In this document: positions 7,942 to 16,217 of the stretch, one piece after another
Layout of the letters: every line of letters begins with the position of its first letter
How positions within the stretch are numbered: position 1 is the stretch's first letter
NCBI RefSeq assembly: GCF_012935695.1
Contig: NZ_CP052859.1
Coordinates: forward strand, 5,559,001 to 5,623,000
Source: Pseudomonas sp. ADAK18
GTDB lineage: Bacteria; Pseudomonadota; Gammaproteobacteria; Pseudomonadales; Pseudomonadaceae
DNA length: 64,000 nt
Reading direction: 5' to 3'
The notes under the pieces: model-generated
What the model saw: only the letters and a program-made list of their open reading frames with translations
The model's database searches: none
What the model was told of the DNA's origin: nothing
Translations under genes and position numbers: made by a program

Positions 7942-8888
7942 ATGGCAATGCCAGTTCCCGTCTCAAAGCCGATCGTTGGCGTCGATGTCGCTAAAAATGA
8001 GCTGGTGATTTACCACGCCGAGCTCGATTTGCTGGAAGTGATCCCGAACAACAAAACCGCTATTAAAAAATGGCTGAAGGCCCTACCGGGCGCCGTGGCG
8101 GTCGCGATTGAAGCTACTAACATCTATCACTTGGAGTTCGCTGATCTGGCCTATGAGGCCGACTGCATGATCTACATGGTGGGTGATTATGAACTCAGCC
8201 ACTATCGTAAAGGTGTGAATGTCCGGGCTAAAACCGATGCTCTGGATGCCAAGTTGCTCGCACGCTATCTGAAAAACGAAGCCGAGGAGCTTCGCCCCTG
8301 GACGCCGCCATCTCCTCTGTATCGCCAGCTTTTGAGCCTTTTCCGTCGCCGGGCGGCCCTGGTTCAAGCACGTGTCAGTCTGACTCAAAGCTGGGCGAAT
8401 GAGCCGTTGCTGAAGGCCTCTTTTGCTGAGCAAGTGAAGTCGATGCAAAAGCTAGAGGGCCTGATCGAAAAGATGATCGGTGATCGCCTGAAAGAAGCTG
8501 GACTCTCGGATCAGCTAAAGCGTTGTTTGAAAGTTGAAGGTATCGGCTTTTTGACTGGAGCCCGCTTGGTTACTACCTTCCAACGAGGTGATTTTAGAAA
8601 TGCGGATGCGTTTATCGCTTTCTTGGGCATGGATTTACGCGTTTCTAAGTCAGGACAAAAGATAATCGTCGCAGCTTGAGCAAGCGTGGCGACTCAGAGG
8701 CTCGGCGTCTGTTGCACAACGCCGCAATGGCAGCGAGTCGAACGGCTGCATGGAAGGAGTTTTATCAAGCGCAACGGGCGCGGGGTTATAGCACCACACA
8801 GGTACTGGTAATGCTGGCCCGTAAGCTTGCTCGAGTGGTATTCGCCTTGCTGAAAGGACAAAGCGAATACCAACCGAAGGTTGGTTGA
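7942..8888 (+). pseudogene. IS110-family DEDD transposase, split by a frameshift
   Basis: The first 245 codons (7942-8679) encode the RuvC-like DEDD part: GVDVAKNE, AIEATN, and KTDALDAKLLARYL give the acidic residues. The frame then ends in IIVAA and a TGA. A second frame (8676-8888) continues the protein with SKRGDSEARRLLHNAAMAASR, the C-terminal Tnp_20 part. Inserting one G after CAAAAG at about 8660 would restore an unbroken reading GQKDNRRSLSKRGDSEA, so one base has been lost, giving an expected full protein near 315 residues. The lost base may be a mutation, a sequencing error in the A run, or a site of minus-1 ribosomal slippage (A AAG is only weakly slippery). As read, the transposase is probably inactive. 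Confidence 0.85.
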
Positions 8889-8904
8889 GGGTTGCCCCTC
8901 AACC
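8883..8904. other. Hairpin at the IS110 right end
   Basis: GGTTGAGGG (8883-8891) and CCCTCAACC (8896-8904) form a perfect 9-base-pair stem with loop TTGC. It overlaps the transposase stop and ends 7 bases before the right junction. It may stop transcription leaving the element or mark the right end; there is no T tract. Confidence 0.7.
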
Positions 8905-8956
8905 ATAGAATCTCCCACACAAGCCCATTCCCACATTAGCCCTTCAGTGTTCCCAT

Positions 8957-10141
8957 TCAGCGGTACAGATCATCCCGCGTCCACGGCAGCTCATGGCTAC
9001 CATCGGCATGAGGTTTCACCGCCAGAATCTGATGCAGGTTGATCCAGCCCCGGGCAAACGCATACGCACAGCCCGCCAGGTATAGCCGCCAGATCCGCAA
9101 CGCCTGCTCCGGCACCATCTTCGCCGCCGCTTCCAGGTTGTCTTCCAGGCGCTCGCTCCAATGATCCAGGGTGCGGGCGTAGTGCAGGCGCAGGCTTTCC
9201 ACGTCGACCACTTCCAACCCCACCTCACTGATCTCGGCAGTCATCATCGACAAGTGCGGCAACTCGCCGTTGGGGAACACATAACGCTCGATAAAATCCC
9301 CGGCGCCACGGCCCACTGGCCGGCCATCGGTGTGCTTGGCGGTAATGCCATGGTTCATCACCAGGCCACCCTCGCGCACCGCGCCGAACAAGGTCTGGCA
9401 GTATTGCGCCAGGTTGGCATGGCCGACGTGTTCGAACATGCCCACGCTGACCACCTTGTCGAAACGACCGTCTTGCGGCAGGTCACGGTAATCCAGCAGT
9501 TGCAGCTCAACTTGATCTTCCAGGCCTTCGGCTTTCACCCGCTCCCTGGCGAGTTCCAACTGTTCCTTGCTCAGGGTGATACCAAACACCTTGACCCCGA
9601 ACTCCCGCGCGGCATAACGCGCCAGCCCTCCCCAACCGCAACCCACGTCCAGCAAATACTCCCCCGGCTGCAGCCGCAATTTGCGGCACAGATGGCGGAA
9701 TTTATCTTGCTGGGCTTGATCGAGGGATTCGCTGCCGGTCTCGAAATACCCGCAGGAATAGGCCATGTCGCGGTCCAACCAGAGCTGGTAGAACGCATTC
9801 GACAGGTCGTAGTGATAGGAAATAGCCGCTGCGTCAGTGGCCTTGTCGTGGATCGAGCGCACCGGACGACTCCCCTCGTCGTCGTCAATCAGGGCGTGAC
9901 TCAACTCATCACATACCCGGATCACTTCGGCGATGGATCCTTCCAGATCCAATTTGCCCTCGACAAAAGCTTCGCCCAAGGAATCGAGCGTTGGATGAGT
10001 CAGCTTCGTGACCATCATGGGATCCTTGACCACAATGGTGACGCTGGGCTCTGGGCCCAAGTTGAATTCATGGCCGTCCCAGAGTCGCAGACGCAGCGGA
10101 AGCTGAAGATTCTGTAAGGCCGGTGGAAGTTGCGCGAGCAT
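8957..10141 (-). CDS. Cyclopropane-fatty-acyl-phospholipid synthase family
   Basis: 394-residue SAM-dependent enzyme that adds a methylene across the double bond of unsaturated phospholipid acyl chains, usually on entry to stationary phase or stress. The N-terminal domain is followed by ISYHYDLSNAFYQLWLD and AYSCGYF, both typical of the Cfa family, then the SAM-binding motif VGCGWGG at residues 166-172 and GMFEHVG. The start has AAGGGGGGA six bases upstream. It is close to E. coli Cfa in length. Pseudomonas often has more than one member, so this may be a paralogue with a related modification. It is separated from the bufABC operon by a hairpin terminator, so it is probably transcribed on its own. 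Confidence 0.88.
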   Translation of the reverse strand: MLAQLPPALQNLQLPLRLRLWDGHEFNLGPEPSVTIVVKDPMMVTKLTHPTLDSLGEAFVEGKLDLEGSIAEVIRVCDELSHALIDDDEGSRPVRSIHDKATDAAAISYHYDLSNAFYQLWLDRDMAYSCGYFETGSESLDQAQQDKFRHLCRKLRLQPGEYLLDVGCGWGGLARYAAREFGVKVFGITLSKEQLELARERVKAEGLEDQVELQLLDYRDLPQDGRFDKVVSVGMFEHVGHANLAQYCQTLFGAVREGGLVMNHGITAKHTDGRPVGRGAGDFIERYVFPNGELPHLSMMTAEISEVGLEVVDVESLRLHYARTLDHWSERLEDNLEAAAKMVPEQALRIWRLYLAGCAYAFARGWINLHQILAVKPHADGSHELPWTRDDLYR

Positions 10142-10193
10142 GAGTAGTCCCCCCTTGTTTCAGACGTCTGCTGAGAGGGTAGACCATCCAGAG

Positions 10194-10223
10194 AAAAAGT
10201 AGGAGGCTATCGAATTGATAGCC
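10194..10223 (-). terminator. Probable terminator of the bufABC operon
   Basis: GGCTATC (10205-10211) and GATAGCC (10217-10223) form a 7-pair stem; on the minus strand it is followed within a few bases by a T-rich run (10199-10194). The plus side also has TTTT, so it could act in both directions. It lies directly after bufC and before the Cfa gene. Confidence 0.6.
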
Positions 10224-10228
10224 CTTTT

Positions 10229-11011
10229 CTATGGTGCCCGCAGTTGGAGCAAACCGTCCTGGACCCACTGTTTCAGCCAGGTCACCGCTTGCAATGGCGC
10301 GCCCTCTTGATAAGTGACTGCCAACTCGGCGCACAGTTCTGAAAAACTCCAGCCGGTGGTCACCATGCCCATCAAAGCCCAGGCTTCAGCCGGTTCCAGG
10401 GTGCGGTATTGGCACACATTCTGGTGGCGCCAGATCAGGCAAACCTGAGCCTCGCTCAACGCTTCACTGCCAGGAAAGTCTGCCTCGTTCTTGCTCGATC
10501 GCCAGATCGCCACACTGTTGAAATGACACAGCATCTGCTGCACCGAAGGCGCCAGTTGCACCTGCAACCCAGGCCAAGCCTCGGGAGGCAACTGCGCCAT
10601 GTCCTGCAACATCAGCGGCTCGCCTTGTGGCGCATCAAAGGCCAGGGTAAACGCCCATTCAAGACGTGCCAGCTCGGCCAACGGCGCGCTTTGCTCGGCG
10701 ATCAAATGTTCAAGGATGAACTCGGGAAACCGCTCACCAAACCAGCGCAAGCTGTAATGACGCGAGGGGTAGCGGCGAATATAGGCCGCGCTCAACTGCG
10801 CAAACTCATCGTCCCCCAGCCAATACCACACGGCGCTGAAATCATCGCGCAGCACGTCCTGCAATCGCGCGCGGTAGGCGTTGTGGTAGATCGCAAGGCC
10901 TGTGTCGACATCCAGCGTCGGGCCGCCGAGCAGCGTCGCGCTAAAACTGCTGTTGAGGGTCTCTGATAACACATGTTGTTCAAACGCCAACTGCCAGTCG
11001 GTCAGGCGCAT
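10229..11011 (-). CDS. bufC: BufC-like partner of MNIO peptide modification (DUF2063)
   Basis: 260-residue protein of the DUF2063/HvfC/BufC type (putative DNA-binding domain in older annotation): N-terminal WQLAFEQHVL and GLAIYHNAYRARLQDVLRDDFSAVWYWLGDDEF are the family's hallmark. In bufferin systems this protein partners the DUF692 iron oxidase and is thought to help recognise the peptide precursor. Its start overlaps the bufB stop by 10 bases, so both are co-translated. No transmembrane segment is visible, fitting a cytoplasmic role. Family and operon context are clear; the biochemical role is taken from related systems. Confidence 0.85.
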   Translation of the reverse strand: MRLTDWQLAFEQHVLSETLNSSFSATLLGGPTLDVDTGLAIYHNAYRARLQDVLRDDFSAVWYWLGDDEFAQLSAAYIRRYPSRHYSLRWFGERFPEFILEHLIAEQSAPLAELARLEWAFTLAFDAPQGEPLMLQDMAQLPPEAWPGLQVQLAPSVQQMLCHFNSVAIWRSSKNEADFPGSEALSEAQVCLIWRHQNVCQYRTLEPAEAWALMGMVTTGWSFSELCAELAVTYQEGAPLQAVTWLKQWVQDGLLQLRAP

Positions 11012-11847
11012 AAAGCCCTCCTGCCCAAGGCCGTCGCCCCCAGCTCCCGGGCCTTGGCCAACTCGGTGAGCAACTCTTCAAAGGGTGGAAAGTGGTCATC
11101 ACGCTCCAGCAGCGTCGAAACCGGCCCCAGGTGTTCCAGGGTCTGTTGATACAGCGCCCAGACCGGATCACACACCGGGTGATCGTGGGTATCGATTACG
11201 TAGTCGCCATAGTCCATGTGCCCGGCCAAGTGCAGTTGGCGGATGCTCTCGGGTGGAAGGTTGCGGATAAAGGTCCAGGCATCAAAGCCATGGTTGCGGG
11301 AGCTGACGTAGACGTTGTTGACGTCCAGCAATAGCTGGCAGCCGCTGAGGTGGGTCAGGGCGTTGAGGAATTCCCACTCGGTGAATTCATCCGCCTTGGA
11401 TCGCACATAACTGGAGACGTTTTCCAGTACCAAGGGACGCTGCAACACATCCTGCACCTGCCGCACACGACCGGCGACGTGGTACAGACTTTCTTCGGTG
11501 TAAGGCAGTGGCAGCAGGTCATGCAACTGGTGCGCGCTACCGCGGCTCCAGCACAAGTGATCGGAAATCCACGCCGGCTGGACCCGCTCGGCCAGTTGTT
11601 TTATTTGCTTCAGGTAGTCGATATCGAGGGCATGAGGCCCACCGATAGACAGGGACACACCATGCATCACCAGGGGATAACGCTCGGCTATCGCATCCAG
11701 GTAGTACAGGGCTTTACCGCCCTGGACCAGATAATTTTCGGAGATCACCTCGAACCAATCCACGGCAGGGGATTGTTCAAGAATCTGCTGGTAGTACTCG
11801 CTGCGTAAACCCAGGCCGTAGCCCAAAGTCGGGAGGGAGGTGGACAT
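11002..11847 (-). CDS. bufB: MNIO-family (DUF692) peptide-modifying iron oxidase BufB
   Basis: 281-residue TIM-barrel enzyme of the DUF692 family, now called multinuclear non-heme iron-dependent oxidases. Motifs include HGVSLSIGG, the metal-site ENVSSYV and DVNNVYV, and HLAGHMDYG, which supply the His/Glu/Asp ligands to the iron centre. In bufferins the enzyme converts cysteines of the precursor to thiooxazole heterocycles, giving a copper-binding peptide that protects the cell. Start at 11847 was chosen because AGGAG is 7 bases upstream; an upstream start 18 codons earlier has none. Gene order precursor-oxidase-partner matches bufABC exactly. Function is by family; the metal bound by this peptide is not known. 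Confidence 0.9.
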   Translation of the reverse strand: MSTSLPTLGYGLGLRSEYYQQILEQSPAVDWFEVISENYLVQGGKALYYLDAIAERYPLVMHGVSLSIGGPHALDIDYLKQIKQLAERVQPAWISDHLCWSRGSAHQLHDLLPLPYTEESLYHVAGRVRQVQDVLQRPLVLENVSSYVRSKADEFTEWEFLNALTHLSGCQLLLDVNNVYVSSRNHGFDAWTFIRNLPPESIRQLHLAGHMDYGDYVIDTHDHPVCDPVWALYQQTLEHLGPVSTLLERDDHFPPFEELLTELAKARELGATALGRRALCA

Positions 11848-11912
11848 CGCGAACTCCTGGGAGAAGTGTCCGCAGCGGCGGTGGCCCCGCTGCGGTTGCA
11901 CTCTGTTGTCAG

Positions 11913-12164
11913 TTATTCGCCGACTTTGCCGCCAGCTGCATCACAAGCAGCCTTGGTCATTGCCTTGAAGCCGTGGCCCTTGCAAACAGCCTGGCCTTTA
12001 CAGGCGTTTTCAGCGGTCTTGCAATCGTTCATGCCTTTGCAGGAAGTAACGCCGTAGCAATGAACCTGGGCATCTGCAGCCTGCACCTGGGTAGCGACAC
12101 CGGCAAACATGCCAGCAGCAGCGATAGCGAAGGCGGCACCAGCAGCAGCGGATTTAATGTTCAT
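11913..12164 (-). CDS. bufA: Bufferin-type RiPP precursor peptide (BufA1/DUF2282)
   Basis: 83-residue precursor with a signal-peptide-like N terminus (KSAAAGAAFAIAAAGMFAG...VQA) and a mature part with six cysteines: HCYGVTSCKGMNDC, then NACKG, AVCKGHG and AACDAAGG. This is the DUF2282/BufA1 pattern, whose signal peptide is unusually kept as leader before export. Upstream AGGAA with 7-base spacing supports the start at 12164 rather than 12179. bufB starts 65 bases downstream. Its own promoter must lie in the 115 bases between it and the P-type ATPase gene. Related peptides sequester copper in the periplasm; whether this one binds copper, zinc or another metal cannot be told here. Confidence 0.88.
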   Translation of the reverse strand: MNIKSAAAGAAFAIAAAGMFAGVATQVQAADAQVHCYGVTSCKGMNDCKTAENACKGQAVCKGHGFKAMTKAACDAAGGKVGE

Positions 12165-12280
12165 TCTTGTGTTCCTCATGATCGGTAATGGAGTCGGCTA
12201 AACGGATTGTTCAGTCCCGACACAGCACTAGAGTGAGGTGCTCTGGTGCCGTTACATCGAGCCTGAACAATTTCTGAAAT

Positions 12281-14176
12281 TTATTCCTCGAGCTTCATCA
12301 ACGGTTCCTGAAACCGCAACAAACGCCCGGCGTTACCCAACACCAGCAGAGTACTGAGGTTGTGCAATACCGCCGCAATCATTGCCCCCGCTGCGCCCAG
12401 CCAGCCGAAGGCTGCGAACACCACAATCGCCAGGGTCCAGCCCAGGCCGATGATCACATTGACCTGCAACGTATGCCGGCACTGACGACTCAGCCGCACG
12501 CAGGTGCCCAGGCGCCGCAGGTCGCTGCCGATCAGCACCACGTCCGCCGAGGCCAGGGCGATATCCGCCCCGCCCGCGCCCATGGCCACGCCCACCACAC
12601 CGGCCTTAAGGGCCAGGGAGTCGTTGATCCCGTCGCCCACCACCATCGGGCGGAACCCGCTGCCGATTTCCCCCAGCACGCGGTTGAGTTTGTCTTCGGG
12701 CAACGCCTGAGCTTCGACATCGCTGATGCCCACTTCCAGCGCCAGGCTGTCGGCCACGCTCTGGCGATCGCCGGTCAGCAGTAACTGACGGCCAAGACCC
12801 AGCTCTCGCAGTTCCTTCATGGCCTGGCGCGCCTCCGGCTTGACGCTGTCGGCAAGCAACAACCAAGCGAGGAATTGTCCATCAAGCGCCAGTCCGGCAA
12901 TCGGGCCGTCATGGTTGGGCACGGTCGTGGTCGCAATACCCAGTTGCTCAAACAGCTCCGGCCGACCAAGGGCCGCTTCGCCCTGCTCGGTTTGCGCCAC
13001 CACGCCCAAACCCTGACGTTCACGAATATCCGACAGCACCAGCATCTGCTCTTGCGTCGCGAGCCCAGCCAACGCCCGGCTGACCGGGTGGCTGCTGGCC
13101 GAGCCGAGGCTGGCCGCCAGGTTCAGCAGAACTTGGCGGTCCGGCGCCGTGGTCTCAATGGATTGCAGACGCAAGGTGCCAAACGTCAGGGTGCCGGTCT
13201 TGTCGACCACCAGGGAGGTCAGGTCCGCCAGCTCTTCGAGAAACGCCGAGCTGCGAATCAAAATCCCATGGCGAGCCGCCACGGCAATCCCGGCAATCGC
13301 CGTGGCCGGCGCCGACAACACCAACGCACACGGACACGCCGCCACCAGCACCGCCAGCATCGCCTGAGCATCATTGGTCACAAACCAGGTGACCGCCGCC
13401 AGCAACAATACCAACACCATATAACTGCCGGCATACCGCTCCAGCAGCCGAGTGATCGGCGGCTTGGAGCGCTCGGCGCTTTGCATCAGGGCGATGACTT
13501 TGCCCAAGGTCGATTCGTTGCCGGTGCGGGTCACTTCCAGACGCAGCAAGCCATCAAGGTTGATCGCGCCACCAAACACCTGTACCCCGACGCTGGCTTC
13601 CAGCGGCACCGATTCACCGGTAATAGGTGCGGTATCCAGGCTGGCCTGTCCCGACAGCACCACGCCATCGGCCGGTACCCGGTCGCCGGCGCGCACCTCA
13701 ACAATATCGCCGGTCTTCAAGGTGCCGTTGTCCACTTCCACAATGGTCCCGTCGGCCTGCACCAGACGGGCATGGCTGCGGGTCAGCTTGCCCAGGGCAT
13801 GGATGGCCTCTTGGGAACCGATCACGCTGCGCTCTTCCAGCACATGGCCGAAGATCATGATGATCGGCAGCAAGGCAGCGGTCAGCAGGTCACCGGTGGC
13901 CCAGGCACCCAACATCGCCAGTGCAATCAATTGATCAGTGATGCCATGCAGGCTCGGGTAACGCAGGCTGTACCAAGCCGAACGCATCACCGGTACAGCC
14001 ACCAGTAACGAGGCGACGCCCAGCAACAATTGGCTGACGCCGGTTTGATCAGGGGACAACCAGCGCCAGACCAGACCCAATGCGAGCAAGCCGAGGGCCA
14101 GCATGGCCAAGGTCAATTGGCGGGCTGCGCTGCGTTGTTCGGCCGATGTCAGCATCGGCGCAGCGTGAGCGGTCAT
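12281..14176 (-). CDS. P1B-type heavy-metal transporting ATPase
   Basis: 631-residue metal-pumping ATPase without N-terminal metal-binding domain. In order: TGES at 186-189 (actuator), CPC at 281-283 in the metal-binding membrane segment (AACPCALVLSAPAT), phosphorylation site DKTGT at 325-329, the P1B HP pair at 363-364, and GDGINDSLAL near the end. The last membrane region reads LHNLSTLLVLGN; zinc/cadmium ATPases usually carry an Asp-Gly pair there and copper ATPases a Met/Ser pair, so the ion is uncertain. ATGA overlap with the upstream HflK-like gene shows co-translation in an SPFH operon. Likely exports a transition metal across the inner membrane. Confidence 0.88.
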   Translation of the reverse strand: MTAHAAPMLTSAEQRSAARQLTLAMLALGLLALGLVWRWLSPDQTGVSQLLLGVASLLVAVPVMRSAWYSLRYPSLHGITDQLIALAMLGAWATGDLLTAALLPIIMIFGHVLEERSVIGSQEAIHALGKLTRSHARLVQADGTIVEVDNGTLKTGDIVEVRAGDRVPADGVVLSGQASLDTAPITGESVPLEASVGVQVFGGAINLDGLLRLEVTRTGNESTLGKVIALMQSAERSKPPITRLLERYAGSYMVLVLLLAAVTWFVTNDAQAMLAVLVAACPCALVLSAPATAIAGIAVAARHGILIRSSAFLEELADLTSLVVDKTGTLTFGTLRLQSIETTAPDRQVLLNLAASLGSASSHPVSRALAGLATQEQMLVLSDIRERQGLGVVAQTEQGEAALGRPELFEQLGIATTTVPNHDGPIAGLALDGQFLAWLLLADSVKPEARQAMKELRELGLGRQLLLTGDRQSVADSLALEVGISDVEAQALPEDKLNRVLGEIGSGFRPMVVGDGINDSLALKAGVVGVAMGAGGADIALASADVVLIGSDLRRLGTCVRLSRQCRHTLQVNVIIGLGWTLAIVVFAAFGWLGAAGAMIAAVLHNLSTLLVLGNAGRLLRFQEPLMKLEE

Positions 14177-15219
14177 TGTTCAGCTCCCTGAATAATCAGG
14201 CGGGAATCGTCTTTAGGATCGACCGTGGTCACCGAGCCGGCTTGGCCCAGGATCTTCGGCAAGCGTTCGCGGTACAGGCGCAGCAACAGGCCAGGGTCTT
14301 TCACCTGGGCCAAGCTGGCCACGGTGGCGGTTTGTGCCTGAGCATTGGCCAGGCGCTCGCTGGCTTGGGCGTGAGCCACCTGCACCAGACGGTCGGCGTC
14401 TTGGGTCGCGCCCTGGGTCAGTTTCTCAGCGTCAGTGCGGGCGTTGGCCACAGCCTTGTCGGCTTGCTGGCTGGCAGTCAGTACTGCGTTGAACGCATTT
14501 ACCGCCGGGCTCGGCAGGCTCGATTGCACATCAACCCGAGTGACTTCGATGCCCAAACCCAGGCCGGTAGACGCCAAGTCCACCAGGCGCTGATTGATGC
14601 CTTGCACCAGATCACCGCGCAGGCGTTCTCGACGCTCGGCGGCCTGGTTGTCGGCACCGATCAGCTCAGGGCGAGCGACCAGAATAGTGTCCAGGTCCCG
14701 CGCCGCCGTCAGGGCCACGGCGCTTCGCGTGACCAACCGATCCAGCGCCGGCAACACATGATCACCCTGCAGCACAAAGGCGTAAGGCTCGGTGACCTTG
14801 TAGAACACCCGCACATCCAGTTGCACCACGCCGGCATCACCAGTCAGCAGATAGCCGGAGCCCGCCAGCGCATCACTCAGGGGCGTGGCCAGGCTGGCAA
14901 CGCGGTCGGCCTGGATTGCAGCGTCGGAACGCAGCAGGTTTTCCACCCGACGCTCGATCACACGGTCGGCCGCTGGCAGCAGCACGACTTGCTCGAACGG
15001 ACGCGGCCAGGCCAGCAGCAGCCCGGCGTTCTGAATCCGGTCCAGCGCGCCGAAGTGCAACACCACGGCACGGTTCTGCGGGTCGATCTGCCGCACATTG
15101 GAAAACGCCCAGGCCAGCGCCGCCAGCACGGTCACCGCGTACAACGCGAGGAAGGTCAGGCGCCCGGCCTGAATCCACGGGCTGTCGAGGTTGTCCGGGT
15201 CTTTGGACGCCTCACTCAT
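14173..15219 (-). CDS. SPFH/Band 7 protein, HflK-like paralogue
   Basis: 348 residues: short cytoplasmic head, one membrane segment (about residues 20-40), then an SPFH domain beginning NRAVVLHFGALDRIQNAGLLLAWPRPFE, and an alanine/glutamine-rich helical region (about 225-300) typical of coiled-coil scaffolds. True HflK controls the FtsH protease with HflC; those genes normally sit beside hflX and hfq, so this is a separate paralogue. It overlaps the HflC-like gene upstream and the P-type ATPase downstream by 4 bases each. The unit may form a periplasmic cage around the ATPase or a protease; this is inference. Family is confident, role unknown. Confidence 0.8.
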   Translation of the reverse strand: MSEASKDPDNLDSPWIQAGRLTFLALYAVTVLAALAWAFSNVRQIDPQNRAVVLHFGALDRIQNAGLLLAWPRPFEQVVLLPAADRVIERRVENLLRSDAAIQADRVASLATPLSDALAGSGYLLTGDAGVVQLDVRVFYKVTEPYAFVLQGDHVLPALDRLVTRSAVALTAARDLDTILVARPELIGADNQAAERRERLRGDLVQGINQRLVDLASTGLGLGIEVTRVDVQSSLPSPAVNAFNAVLTASQQADKAVANARTDAEKLTQGATQDADRLVQVAHAQASERLANAQAQTATVASLAQVKDPGLLLRLYRERLPKILGQAGSVTTVDPKDDSRLIIQGAEQ

Positions 15220-16205
15220 GGCTGAACGTCCTTGGGACCGTCCACCAATGCACGGAACGGCGCAGCGTCAGTGCGCAAGATGATTTTGGTACCCGGCGTC
15301 ACCACGGTGCCTAGGGTGTCGAGGGAGCGCAGCAAGTTGTACAACTGCGGATTTCCTGCATAGGCCCGGCCGTAAATTTGCGCCGCTTCGACGCGGGATT
15401 GCGCTTCGATATCAGCCGCTTTCACCGTGGCATCGGCCTGGACGATTCGCGCATCCCGCTCGGCGGCGGAACGAATCTGCGCCGCTTCACGCTTGCCGAC
15501 GGCGGTGCGCTCGGTGGCAATGGTTTCGCGCTCGGCACGCATGCGGTCGACGGTGGCCGCCAGCGTCACCGAAGGCAAGGTCAGCCGTTCAATCCCCACC
15601 TGCACCACGCGCACGCCGTAGGTGGTGAGCAATTGTTGATCAATCTGCTGGCGCAGTTGCGCCTCGAAATCGGCGATATGCACCTGGTTGGCATCGGTGT
15701 TCACCAGATTGGCCAGGTCAAAACTGCTGGCGGTGGTTTCCAGGGCCGAGCCGACAAAGGTGCGAATCTGCCGTGCCGCTTCGTCCGGCTGGTTTTGTAC
15801 GGCGCGCATAAAGCGTTTCACGTTGTCAGCATCACCCTGGACCTGCCAGGCCACATAGGCCTGCACGATGATCCGCAAGCCATCCCGCGTACCCACGTCC
15901 TGCAAGCCGCTGGAGGTAGTGCGCAGGCGCAAGTCCACGGGGATCGCCGCTTCGAACGGCGCCGGCCAGCGCCAGCCAAGGCCCGGATCCAACAGGACCC
16001 GCGCAGGATTGCCAAAGCGGGTGATCACCGTGGCTTCGCCGGAGCGCACCTGCACCAGGCTCGCGGCGGCGACAGCAAACAGCACCAGCAACACAGCCCA
16101 GGCCATACGGCGCCAAGGGAACGGGCCGGCTTCCTGCTCTTCATCGTGATGGTGATGATGGTGGTGGCCGTGGTGGTGACCATGATCGTGAGAATGAGCG
16201 CTCAA
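15216..16205 (-). CDS. SPFH/Band 7 protein, HflC-like, with polyhistidine head
   Basis: 329 residues. The first 20 residues are dominated by histidine (HDHGHHHGHHHHHHHDEEQE), a likely metal-binding tail that would face the cytoplasm. A membrane segment (about 33-52) and an SPFH domain (ATVITRFGNPARVLLDPGLGWRWP) follow. The stretch RMRAERETIATERTAVGKREAAQIRSA and the ending with RSLDTLG are typical of HflC. Histidine tails are not a feature of true HflC. Joined to a metal ATPase gene in the same operon, this suggests metal sensing, buffering or delivery (inference). Gap to the upstream SPFH gene is 12 bases. Confidence 0.82.
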   Translation of the reverse strand: MSAHSHDHGHHHGHHHHHHHDEEQEAGPFPWRRMAWAVLLVLFAVAAASLVQVRSGEATVITRFGNPARVLLDPGLGWRWPAPFEAAIPVDLRLRTTSSGLQDVGTRDGLRIIVQAYVAWQVQGDADNVKRFMRAVQNQPDEAARQIRTFVGSALETTASSFDLANLVNTDANQVHIADFEAQLRQQIDQQLLTTYGVRVVQVGIERLTLPSVTLAATVDRMRAERETIATERTAVGKREAAQIRSAAERDARIVQADATVKAADIEAQSRVEAAQIYGRAYAGNPQLYNLLRSLDTLGTVVTPGTKIILRTDAAPFRALVDGPKDVQP

Positions 16206-16217
16206 CAGACAGACTCC

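Larger units (their letters stand above)
7738..8913 (+). mobile_element. IS110-family element inserted in a REP sequence
   Basis: About 1.18 kb. Left edge follows REP sequence ending GCCCGCT at 7737; right edge precedes CTCCCACA at 8912-8919, so joining the flanks rebuilds an uninterrupted REP arm (GCAAGCCCGCTCCCACA) with CT as the shared core dinucleotide. There are no terminal inverted repeats and no longer target duplication, as expected of IS110. Contents: about 200 bases of noncoding left end that look like a bridge RNA, then a DEDD transposase gene that is frameshifted. IS110 elements that target REP sequences are known (IS621 in E. coli, ISPpu9 and ISPpu10 in P. putida). A hairpin lies at the right end. 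Exact edges may shift by 2 bases because of the CT core. Confidence 0.85.

Noticed and set aside
7738..8913. IS110 element as an active transposon
   Set aside because: The transposase is frameshifted as read, so activity cannot be claimed without resequencing or proof of slippage.
14173..16205. Naming the SPFH pair hflK and hflC
   Set aside because: True hflKC lie beside hfq and hflX; here the context is a metal ATPase and the proteins differ in length and tails, so only HflK/HflC-like is justified.
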